Source: an uncultured Flavobacteriaceae bacterium
GTDB taxonomy: Bacteria; Bacteroidota; Bacteroidia; Flavobacteriales; Flavobacteriaceae
Assembly (NCBI GenBank): GCA_938029725.1
Contig: CALHGE010000045.1
Location: 1-64,000, forward strand
Direction: 5' to 3'
Length of the DNA stretch: 64,000 nt
The notes below the pieces were generated by a model. The model searched no databases. It was not told where the DNA came from and saw nothing but the letters and a program-made list of their open reading frames with translations. Both the position numbers and the translations under genes were made by a program. This document shows, piece by piece, positions 56,266 through 64,000 of this stretch (the stretch's first letter is position 1; every line of letters starts with the position of its first letter).

Positions 56266-56670
56266 TTATTCTTGCTTTCGGAGTACGGTAATTTTGGTAA
56301 TTTTATGGTGATTCACTTCGTAAATCAAAACTAATTCGATGGGGGTATCACTTCCCTTTCTTCCTGTAATATATTCGTGGTCAATTACCTTATTATCGAA
56401 TACAGTTCGGGTTATTATCTTGGAGTTAAGCTTTGGGGAAGCTGTAAATAAATCGGTATAGACTTTTTTGCAAAGCTCATATCCTTCTATAGTAACTGCT
56501 GAAGTTGAAAATTCATGAACAGTAATGTTTTTATCAATGACCGACATAAAACCATCAATATCTCGATTGTTATAAGCTTCTAGTTGTTTTTGTACTACTT
56601 TTTCTGGGGTCATTTGTGCAGATAAGGAGGCTATTGTTAGAAGTAAAGAAAGCGTTAATATACTATTCAT
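56266..56670 (-). CDS. secreted NTF2-like protein
   Basis: A 134-residue protein with a signal peptide (LTLSLLLTIASLSAQ). The rest matches the SnoaL/NTF2 cone fold: VVQKQLEAYNNRDIDGFMSVID and ITVHEFSTSAVTIEG. Catalytic residues for ketosteroid isomerase type chemistry are not evident, so it may be a binding protein. It overlaps the DUF1304 gene by 4 nt. Confidence 0.78.
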   Translation of the reverse strand: MNSILTLSLLLTIASLSAQMTPEKVVQKQLEAYNNRDIDGFMSVIDKNITVHEFSTSAVTIEGYELCKKVYTDLFTASPKLNSKIITRTVFDNKVIDHEYITGRKGSDTPIELVLIYEVNHHKITKITVLRKQE

Positions 56671-57029
56671 TTAGAGAGTATAAGAAGAATAGTAATCAAT
56701 GCGGGCATTGCTTGAATAAAAAATATCTTCTTGGTTACGGTCAATGCACCGTAAATTCCTGCTATGGCAACACAAGCCAAAAAGAACAGGGCAATATGAT
56801 CACTCCAATTTACATCAGTAATAAAATAGGTCCAGATTAATCCTGCTGCTAAAAAGCCATTGTACAAGCCTTGATTGGCTGCCATAGATTTGGTTGGTTC
56901 AAACAAATCTGAGGGAAAGTTTCGGAATATTTTTTTCCCCAGAGTAGTCCAAGCAAACATTTCAAAGTATAGAAAGTAGAGATGAAGAAAGGCAACCAAT
57001 CCGATTAAAATGTTACTAGTGATATTCAT
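56667..57029 (-). CDS. DUF1304 membrane protein
   Basis: A 120-residue inner membrane protein with four predicted helices. Family features are FLHLYFLYFEMFAWTT near the N terminus and NQGLYNGFLAAGLIWTYF. Function of DUF1304 is unknown. It starts 5 nt after the dioxygenase stop and overlaps the NTF2-like start by 4 nt, so the three form an operon. Confidence 0.85.
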   Translation of the reverse strand: MNITSNILIGLVAFLHLYFLYFEMFAWTTLGKKIFRNFPSDLFEPTKSMAANQGLYNGFLAAGLIWTYFITDVNWSDHIALFFLACVAIAGIYGALTVTKKIFFIQAMPALITILLILSK

Positions 57030-57034
57030 AGTAT

Positions 57035-57613
57035 TTAGTTTTTTTCTGCTACGAAACGTTTATCGGCAGGCATAACCGTTTCACAATTAGTGCAAGTGCG
57101 TAAATCTTCAGAACCATAGAAATGTTTGAAATGACCTAGAAAATCTTTTTCGATATCGTTTAGTGTAAAATACGCTTCATACAACTTGTGATTACAATTG
57201 TCACAGAACCAGAGTAATCCGTCATCAATATTCATGTGCGAACGCTTTCGCTCTATCACTAAACCAATGCTGCCGGCATGGCGAACAGGAGAATGCGGTA
57301 CTTTTGCAGGGTGTAAATACATATCACCGGCACCTAACTTCATTGTTTTCTTTTGCCCATCTTCTTGAATATGTACCTCGATATTTCCTTCTAACTGAAA
57401 GAAGAGTTCTTCGGTTTCATTGTAATGGTAATCTTTTCGAGCATTTGGACCCGCAACTATCATTACGATATAATCGCCTGCATCTTTGTACAAATTTTTA
57501 TTGCCAACAGGTGGCTTTAGAGTATCACGATTTTCTTCAATCCATTTGTTGAGGTTAAACGGAGGTGCAATGGGCATCTTTGAAAGGTTTTTGCCTATCG
57601 TTTGGATTTGCAT
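57035..57613 (-). CDS. 3-hydroxyanthranilate 3,4-dioxygenase
   Basis: A 192-residue cupin (an ATG 15 nt upstream at 57628 is also possible). It opens the ring of 3-hydroxyanthranilate in tryptophan degradation. The iron ligands are His and Glu in DYHYNETEELFFQLEG and His in LHPAKVPHSP. The C-terminal rubredoxin-like site has CDNC and CTNC, as in the bacterial enzyme. First gene of the HAAO-DUF1304-NTF2 run. Other kynurenine genes are not in the window. Confidence 0.9.
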   Translation of the reverse strand: MQIQTIGKNLSKMPIAPPFNLNKWIEENRDTLKPPVGNKNLYKDAGDYIVMIVAGPNARKDYHYNETEELFFQLEGNIEVHIQEDGQKKTMKLGAGDMYLHPAKVPHSPVRHAGSIGLVIERKRSHMNIDDGLLWFCDNCNHKLYEAYFTLNDIEKDFLGHFKHFYGSEDLRTCTNCETVMPADKRFVAEKN

Positions 57614-57803
57614 ATCAAGTAATACCAAACAATAAACAGTTCATCCCAAATTTATAAAAAGAAAAGGAAATAGGAGATTGAAGCTTGAAATAACTCAGTG
57701 ACCAGACGCAAAAGAGAGGGTTTTAGCATGTTTTAAATTTCCTCAGGGCTTGAAAAATAAAAACAAGACGTATTAAATTCAAAATCGTTTAAAAAACAAT
57801 ATT

Positions 57804-58280
57804 CTATCTGAAGAATATCTGCGTAAAGTAGAACGTACCTGCGGCATTCATTTTGACGCTAACCGCAGTATGAGAAAAGTCTCCTTCCATTGTTTTTTTA
57901 TGGCTTGAGCTCTTTAACCAGCCTTGAAAGGCTTCAGCTGCGTTGCCGTAATCTTTAGCAACGTTTTCTGCTACAAATTCAGCACTTACACTTGAAGAGA
58001 TTTTAGAGGCTCTTGAGCTGAAATTATCGTGGTTTATGGCTCCTTTAGAGATCATGTAATTCGTATGCTGATTTGCATATGCATAAGCAACTTCGCTAAA
58101 CTCCAAAGCAGATTCACCTAATGAAATGCGATGTTCATTTACAACCGACAACAATTCTATTTCTACTTCTTTAGCGTTTTCAGCCTCAACAATACTTGTA
58201 TTTTCTAAAGACTCTTTGGTACAAGAGGACAAAGTACATACAAATAAAAAGAGGACAACGTAGTGCGTTCTCATTTTCAT
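57804..58280 (-). CDS. CAP-domain (SCP/PR1-like) lipoprotein
   Basis: A 158-residue protein with a lipobox LSSC (Cys20). Residues 35-158 form a CAP domain: LLSVVNEHRISLGESAL, NQHTNYMIS, and the putative His/Glu set in INHDNFSS with VAENVAK, ending in HKKTMEGDFSHTAVSVKM. These secreted proteins bind lipids or metals; the exact role is unknown. The gene stands alone. Confidence 0.85.
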   Translation of the reverse strand: MKMRTHYVVLFLFVCTLSSCTKESLENTSIVEAENAKEVEIELLSVVNEHRISLGESALEFSEVAYAYANQHTNYMISKGAINHDNFSSRASKISSSVSAEFVAENVAKDYGNAAEAFQGWLKSSSHKKTMEGDFSHTAVSVKMNAAGTFYFTQIFFR

Positions 58281-58531
58281 ACAACAGTTCTATTTGTAAG
58301 TAGGTGTTCTAAAAGTAAAGTAGGTAGGAGAGAAATGGGGTGTTCTCAAGTTCAAGAGCTAACAGGGGTTGTTAGCGTCTGTAATGATACGTAAAATAAG
58401 AACTTCATCTATGTATAAATCGATTTATTCGATGAATTACACTTTTTGTTAATAGTTCAAACCTTAGGACATTGACAGTGCTCGAATTCTAGTAACACAA
58501 AGTAATACAGTAACCTTCACTTTAATTTTAA

Positions 58532-59362
58532 CAGCATATTCGTGTACGGGCATACGACTACTATACCTATGGATCTTCAGATAGAAATAGAGCAATGGCT
58601 TTAGAAACCTATGTAATAATGAAAGATAAAGTCAAGGCACAAGAATTGGCCAAAACTATTGCTAAAAATCTTTCAGATAAAAGATACATGAGTACACAAA
58701 CTACTTCGTATAGCTTACTGGCCATGGCTAAGTTTGCCAAAATGATTGGTGGAAAAGGAATCAATACCAGCCTTACAGTCAGCGGAAAATCAGAAAACAT
58801 TGTTACGGAGAAAACCTTGGCAAGTCGCCCGCTTCAAATTAATAATGGAAGCAATAGTATCACGATTAAAAACAAAGAAAGTAACACGGTTTATGTGAGT
58901 ATAGTAACTAGTGGAATACTTGCAGCAGGTATGGAAAAAATGGTTCAGAAGAACCTTGCTACTACCTTGGTTTTTAAAGGAAGAGATGGTTCAATTCTAG
59001 ATCCTAGCAAAATAAGTCAAGGAACAGATTTTATAGCCGAAGTAAGCCTGACTAATACAAGTTCAAACCGTTTAAACGATATGGCACTGACAGAAATCTT
59101 TCCTAGCGGATGGCAGATTGTAAACACGCGTTTCACAGACTTTGGAAGTTTTGCTCAAAATAAAGTTACCTATACTGATGTACGTGATGATCGAGCCAAT
59201 TTCTATTTTGATATGAAGGCTAACGAAACCAAAACGTTTAGAACCTTATTAAATGCGTCGTATCTTGGAAGATACTATTTGCCAGGAGTTCAAGCTGAAG
59301 CGATGTATGATACTGATTATATGGTTAGAACGAAAGGTCAATGGGTTGAAGTCGTTCAGTAA
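58532..59362 (+). pseudogene. alpha-2-macroglobulin family protein, C-terminal remnant
   Basis: The frame opens after a TAA at 58529 and runs to 59362. A possible ATG at 58595 gives 255 residues, but matching sequence (YDYYTYGSSDRNRAMALETY) extends upstream of that ATG, as in intact bacterial alpha-2-macroglobulins (YfhM type). The piece covers the end of the thioester-domain helices (YGSSDRNRAMALE) and the C-terminal receptor-like domain (LTEIFPSGWQIVNTR; LPGVQAEAMYDTDYMVRT). Complete family members are about 1,500-1,900 residues, so most of the protein is missing. It is a truncated relic, not a complete gene; residual translation is possible. Confidence 0.8.
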
Positions 59363-59484
59363 AAGCAACACATTTAGGTTTTTAGAGCTGTACTGTTGTT
59401 TTCTCACTCCTCTTAAGCGGGCTAATCAAGTTGAGTTGTGTTCGTCTGGTAAAAAGAGTTCAATTATTCAGTACTATTTGGAGG

Positions 59485-59991
59485 TTAATTTCCATTTTTT
59501 TCTGTATCGACTTCTTGTAAAACTGCAGAAAAAACAAAAGCACCAATCTCCTTCACTGGCCCGTAAAGCTCAGAATTCTCTATAGTTTCGTTTTTGATAA
59601 GGCCAGTCGACGAATTCAGGCGTTCAAAGAATATAAGAAGTGCTCCAAGAATAACGGCTACTTTCAAAGCGCCGAAGAGGCCACCAGCAATTTTGTTTAG
59701 TAAGCCCAACATCGCAAAGTCAGCAATTTTTGTCAGAAACTTTCCAGCAATTTGAACGATGAAGACAATAGCAATAAAGGTGGCAACAAAAGCAGCAATT
59801 TTGATGTAACGTTCATTCCATTCCATATTTTCTGAGAGGTAATCTCCGGCGATATATGAAAAATGAATCGCACCAAAAATTCCAGCAATCAAAGCAATCA
59901 AAGAGGCTAACTCTACGAAAAGTCCGTTTTTCAGACCTTTATACAGCCCGTAGGCAAGCAATAATCCTAAAATAATATCTAAGAAGCTCAT
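59485..59991 (-). CDS. CvpA family membrane protein
   Basis: A 168-residue inner membrane protein with four predicted helices; the first segment ILGLLLAYGLYKGLKNGLF is typical of CvpA. CvpA was found through colicin V production and is linked to envelope function; here its role is inferred from family only. It is divergent from the next gene. Confidence 0.88.
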   Translation of the reverse strand: MSFLDIILGLLLAYGLYKGLKNGLFVELASLIALIAGIFGAIHFSYIAGDYLSENMEWNERYIKIAAFVATFIAIVFIVQIAGKFLTKIADFAMLGLLNKIAGGLFGALKVAVILGALLIFFERLNSSTGLIKNETIENSELYGPVKEIGAFVFSAVLQEVDTEKNGN

Positions 59992-60097
59992 ATATGAAGC
60001 GTTTCGACAAATATAGAACTTTGATTTGTACCTTTAGAGCCCCCTAACCGCCGAAGGAAAAATTCTTACTCAGACGGATAATAAATTTGTAAAGTAC

Positions 60098-60454
60098 ATG
60101 TCAAGAGATATACAATTAAAAGAACGTTGGAGTGATTTGGTAGTACAACTATCCAGTCAATTTGCTGATGGAGACCCGCTTGAGCTCGACGCTATAATTT
60201 ATTTGGTGGGTATTCAAGAATTAGGACAATATCATAGAAAATATAAGAAAGATGATAAGCTAGATCTAATGCATATTGCTATCTGTCGTTTATTAGAACC
60301 CTATGGGTATTATGAGTTTTCACATTTTGATGAGGATAGTTGGCCGCATTATACGATTAAAGAAGAACTGCCTCCGCTTAAAGCGGGCGAACAGTCAGTA
60401 CTAATGAAAGAGGCGATTGTGTCGTATTTTCTTGAAAAAGAGTATATTGTTTAA
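60098..60454 (+). CDS. conserved protein of unknown function
   Basis: A 118-residue cytoplasmic protein, acidic, with no assigned motif. Conserved-looking segments are LELDAIIYLVGIQELGQ and LMHIAICRLLEPYGYYE. It is followed by an ABM gene after 11 nt, so it may be co-transcribed with it and with pbpC. Confidence 0.7.
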   Translation: MSRDIQLKERWSDLVVQLSSQFADGDPLELDAIIYLVGIQELGQYHRKYKKDDKLDLMHIAICRLLEPYGYYEFSHFDEDSWPHYTIKEELPPLKAGEQSVLMKEAIVSYFLEKEYIV

Positions 60455-60465
60455 AACCTATTTAC

Positions 60466-60774
60466 ATGGAGACCCATATTCCGTACTACGCCGTAATCTT
60501 CACTTCAACTAGGGTTGAGGACGATAAGGGCTATGTAGAAATGGCACAACAAATGGAGGATTTGGCCAAACAGCAAGCTGGATATTTAGGTATTGAGAGT
60601 GCTAGTGGAGCAATTGGAATAACCGTTAGTTACTGGAAAAGTTTAGAAGCGATAGCCAATTGGAAAGCAAATACAGACCATCTATTTGCGCAACAACAGG
60701 GCGTTAAAGATTGGTACTCTTGGTATAAGGTTCGTATCTGTTTGGTAGAAAGGGAGTATGATTTTGAAAGATAG
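60466..60774 (+). CDS. antibiotic biosynthesis monooxygenase-like protein
   Basis: A 102-residue ABM-fold (dimeric alpha-beta barrel) protein: VIFTSTRVEDDKGYVEMAQQMEDLAKQQAG and ISVSYWKSLEAIANWK-type strands match. Catalysis cannot be judged. Its 3' end overlaps the start of the pbpC gene by 17 nt. Confidence 0.82.
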   Translation: METHIPYYAVIFTSTRVEDDKGYVEMAQQMEDLAKQQAGYLGIESASGAIGITVSYWKSLEAIANWKANTDHLFAQQQGVKDWYSWYKVRICLVEREYDFER

Positions 60775-63109
60775 ATTGCTTCACTTTCTAAAAAAACATC
60801 GCAAAAAGCTATTCATTTTTGGAATTCTTCTTATCGTTTACTATTTCTGCCTTCCGAAAGAACTTTTCAAAACACCAACAGCAACAGTAGTTGAGAGCCG
60901 CCAAGGCACCTTGTTAGGTGCAAAGATTGCAGACGACGGTCAATGGCGTTTTCCAGTTACTGATAGTGTGCCGATAAAGTTTGAAACCTGCTTGTTGCAG
61001 TTTGAAGATGGGTATTTTTACAAACACTTTGGGTTTAACCCTGTTTCAATGGCAAAGGCTATTGGATCTAATATCTCAGCGGGCGAAACAGTTCGCGGTG
61101 GTAGTACGTTGACACAACAAGTTATACGATTATCCCGAAATAAAAAGCGGTCATATTTCGAGAAATGTATTGAATTAATTTTAGCAACGCGGTTGGAGTT
61201 TCGACTTCCTAAAAAAGATATTTTAAAACTTTATGCAAGCCATGCTCCTTTTGGAGGTAATGTTGTCGGACTTGATGTGGCCGCTTGGCGCTATTTCGGA
61301 TTACAAGCCTATCAATTATCATGGGCAGAATCAGCTACCCTCGCAGTTTTACCCAACGCTCCTAGTTTGATTTATCCCGGAAAAAATCAACAAAAATTAC
61401 TAGACAAAAGAAATCGATTACTCAAAAAACTACTTGTAGAAAACATTATAGATAGCATAACTTATGACTTGGCGCTGCTTGAAGAACTTCCTCAGAAACC
61501 GTATCTATTGCCTAGAACTGCACCGCATCTTGTTCAGTATGCGGCAAAATTAGAAAAGGGAAAACGCACGAAAAGTACGATTGATGAAAATCTACAGGGC
61601 AATGTGAATTCTATTGTGCAAAAACACTATCAAAGTTTGAGGCAAAATCAAGTTCATAATGCCGCAGTTTTAGTTTTGGATGTAAACACAAGAGAAGTTT
61701 TAAGTTATGTCGGCAATACCCAAACCACTAAAGAGAACCAAAAAGATGTGGATATGGTGCATGCGAATAGAAGTACAGGCAGTACAATTAAGCCGCTCCT
61801 ATATGCCGCCATGTTAGATGCTGGCGAATTGCTTCCTGACATGTTGGTGGCCGATGTGCCCACCCAAATTTCGGGCTATACTCCTGAGAATTTTAATGCC
61901 AATTATAGTGGCGCTGTAGAAGCTAAAAGTGCTTTGGCACGTTCTTTAAATATTCCGGCAGTACGACTTTTACAATCCTACGGATTGGCTAAATTTCGAG
62001 ACCAATTAGACGTTTTTCAACTTGGAGGGTTAAATAAACCAGCAGACCATTACGGTCTTACTTTGATTTTAGGAGGTGCAGAAAGTAACCTTTGGGATCT
62101 TTGCAAGACCTATGCAAATTTAGCCTCTACCCTCAACCATTTTAATGAAACTTCTAGTGAATATTTCAGTTCAGAATTCGCAGATCCGATTCTTAAATTA
62201 GAACAAGCGGTCGGTTTTGGAAAAATATCTACTCAAAAAACCGTCTTTGATGCGGCCAGTATTTACCTCACTTTTGAAGCAATGAAAGAGGTGAATCGCC
62301 CTGAAGGTAATGAATCATGGGAGTTTTACGATAGCAGTAAAGAAATCGCTTGGAAAACGGGCACAAGTTTTGGAAATAAAGATGCCTGGGCAATTGGAGT
62401 TACAACAGACTATGTAGTCGGTATATGGGTTGGAAATGCTGATGGAGAAGGGCGACCAAATGTTACCGGAGTGACTAGTGCGGCACCCATTTTATTTGAT
62501 GTTTTTGATGTGCTTCCGACCAGTAATTGGTTTCAAAAACCTTTTGATGAATTTGTTGATATTGAGGTTTGTTCTAAGAGCGGATATTTAGCTTTAGATA
62601 TCTGCCCGAAGAAAAAGATAGCCATTCCGAACAAAGAAAACTATGTCAAAGCCTGTAACTATCATCAAATGATTCAGCTTGATTCTCAAAAACAATTTCG
62701 TGTAAATTCATCATGTGTAGACCTTTCCATGGCGGTTTCAGAATCTTGGTTTTCCTTGCCTCCCCTCATCGAATTCTATTATAAAAGAACGCATGCTATC
62801 TACAAAGTTTTACCTCCTTTTCGGAATGATTGCAGAAGTACTAACGCAGCTCCTATGGAATTTATTTATCCTAAAAATGAAAACAGAATTTCCTTAACAA
62901 AAAATTTTGAAGGCAAGCAAAATGAAGTGGTTTTGAAATTAGCACATACGAAACCTGAGACACAAGTCTATTGGTATTTAGATGATCTGTTTATTTCTCA
63001 AACTAAATACTTTCATGAAATTGGCCTTATTCCAGGTTTAGGAAAACATAAAATTACCGTTGTAGACGCCCTCGGAAATGAAGTTAATGTAAGGATAACG
63101 ATAGAGTAA
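60758..63109 (+). CDS. pbpC: penicillin-binding protein 1C
   Basis: A 783-residue bifunctional peptidoglycan synthase. One N-terminal membrane helix (LFIFGILLIVYYFCL) anchors it. Residues 55-215 are the glycosyltransferase (FEDGYFYKHFGFNPVSMAKAI, GGSTLTQQVIRLSR). Residues 290-560 are the transpeptidase: STGSTIKP holds the nucleophile Ser of SxxK, SLN follows in ARSLNIPAVR, and KTG in AWKTGTS. The rest is the PBP1C-specific C-terminal domain (residues 615-783). Starts inside the end of the ABM gene. All catalytic residues are intact. Confidence 0.92.
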   Translation: MILKDRLLHFLKKHRKKLFIFGILLIVYYFCLPKELFKTPTATVVESRQGTLLGAKIADDGQWRFPVTDSVPIKFETCLLQFEDGYFYKHFGFNPVSMAKAIGSNISAGETVRGGSTLTQQVIRLSRNKKRSYFEKCIELILATRLEFRLPKKDILKLYASHAPFGGNVVGLDVAAWRYFGLQAYQLSWAESATLAVLPNAPSLIYPGKNQQKLLDKRNRLLKKLLVENIIDSITYDLALLEELPQKPYLLPRTAPHLVQYAAKLEKGKRTKSTIDENLQGNVNSIVQKHYQSLRQNQVHNAAVLVLDVNTREVLSYVGNTQTTKENQKDVDMVHANRSTGSTIKPLLYAAMLDAGELLPDMLVADVPTQISGYTPENFNANYSGAVEAKSALARSLNIPAVRLLQSYGLAKFRDQLDVFQLGGLNKPADHYGLTLILGGAESNLWDLCKTYANLASTLNHFNETSSEYFSSEFADPILKLEQAVGFGKISTQKTVFDAASIYLTFEAMKEVNRPEGNESWEFYDSSKEIAWKTGTSFGNKDAWAIGVTTDYVVGIWVGNADGEGRPNVTGVTSAAPILFDVFDVLPTSNWFQKPFDEFVDIEVCSKSGYLALDICPKKKIAIPNKENYVKACNYHQMIQLDSQKQFRVNSSCVDLSMAVSESWFSLPPLIEFYYKRTHAIYKVLPPFRNDCRSTNAAPMEFIYPKNENRISLTKNFEGKQNEVVLKLAHTKPETQVYWYLDDLFISQTKYFHEIGLIPGLGKHKITVVDALGNEVNVRITIE

Positions 63110-63161
63110 TTTTAACTACTTTGTTCCTCATTTAGAAACCCCTATATTTATAATCAACACC

Positions 63162-63195
63162 TGTGCTACTATGTGCTACTAATGTAGTATTTTAG
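63162..63195 (+). promoter_or_regulatory. repeat-rich promoter region of glpK
   Basis: The 10-mer TGTGCTACTA occurs twice in tandem (63162-63181). TACTA (63177-63181) and TAGTA (63185-63189) form an inverted repeat, and a -7-like box TATTTTAG (63188-63195) overlaps it, 21 nt before the ATG. The arrangement looks like an operator for a regulator of glycerol use. Confidence 0.45.
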
Positions 63196-63204
63196 TAGTC
63201 TTAA

Positions 63205-64000
<796 letters not shown>

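Overview
The window is a low-GC chromosomal segment of a marine-type member of the Flavobacteriaceae (Bacteroidota). The evidence is the gene content (Bat aerotolerance operon, IPExxxVDY protein beside pyruvate kinase, OmpA proteins with thrombospondin type 3 repeats, a Bacteroidetes-type tyrosine recombinase, a propeptide-type PurF) and recurring promoter -7 boxes of the form TAnnTTFG-type, that is TA-N2-TTTG, which is the Bacteroidota sigma consensus.

Layout. 1-2245: right end of a probable integrative element, with an AraC-type regulator tail, a tyrosine recombinase and a 3' tRNA fragment acting as the att site. 2246-14150: CotH-like lipoprotein, an SDR, and an AddAB-like helicase-nuclease pair interrupted by an OmpA porin-like protein and glycine C-acetyltransferase. 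14283-15810: Mn-type superoxide dismutase followed by the most striking feature of the window, four tandem copies of a roughly 70-nt minus-strand small RNA gene, each with its own -7 box and intrinsic terminator. 15811-24586: purine synthesis (purF, purN), a PfkB kinase, RNase H, then acpP-fabF-rnc and an IPExxxVDY gene with pyk. 24661-28925: PAS protein, DNA polymerase IV, CYTH protein, pheS and a small neighbour. 29016-34047: SulP transporter, beta-carbonic anhydrase, universal stress protein and a second SulP transporter, probably an inorganic carbon or anion uptake module. 34118-43623: complete Bat operon (MoxR, DUF58, a two-TM protein, BatA, B, C, D, E). 44037-51951: oxidoreductases, an AlbA_2 protein, a fructokinase-like kinase, a YdjI-like SPFH protein with a zinc-ribbon membrane protein and a metallophosphatase, and an acyl-ACP desaturase. 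52043-58280: OmpA/HhH pair, a small secreted peptide, ALDH, NTF2-like, DUF1304, 3-hydroxyanthranilate dioxygenase, CAP-domain lipoprotein. 58532-64000: an alpha-2-macroglobulin remnant, CvpA, two small proteins, PBP1C and the start of glycerol kinase.

Most of the window is housekeeping DNA. The accessory or unexplained parts are the left element boundary, the small RNA array with a degenerate relative beside the integrase, the truncated macroglobulin gene and several long gene-poor gaps.
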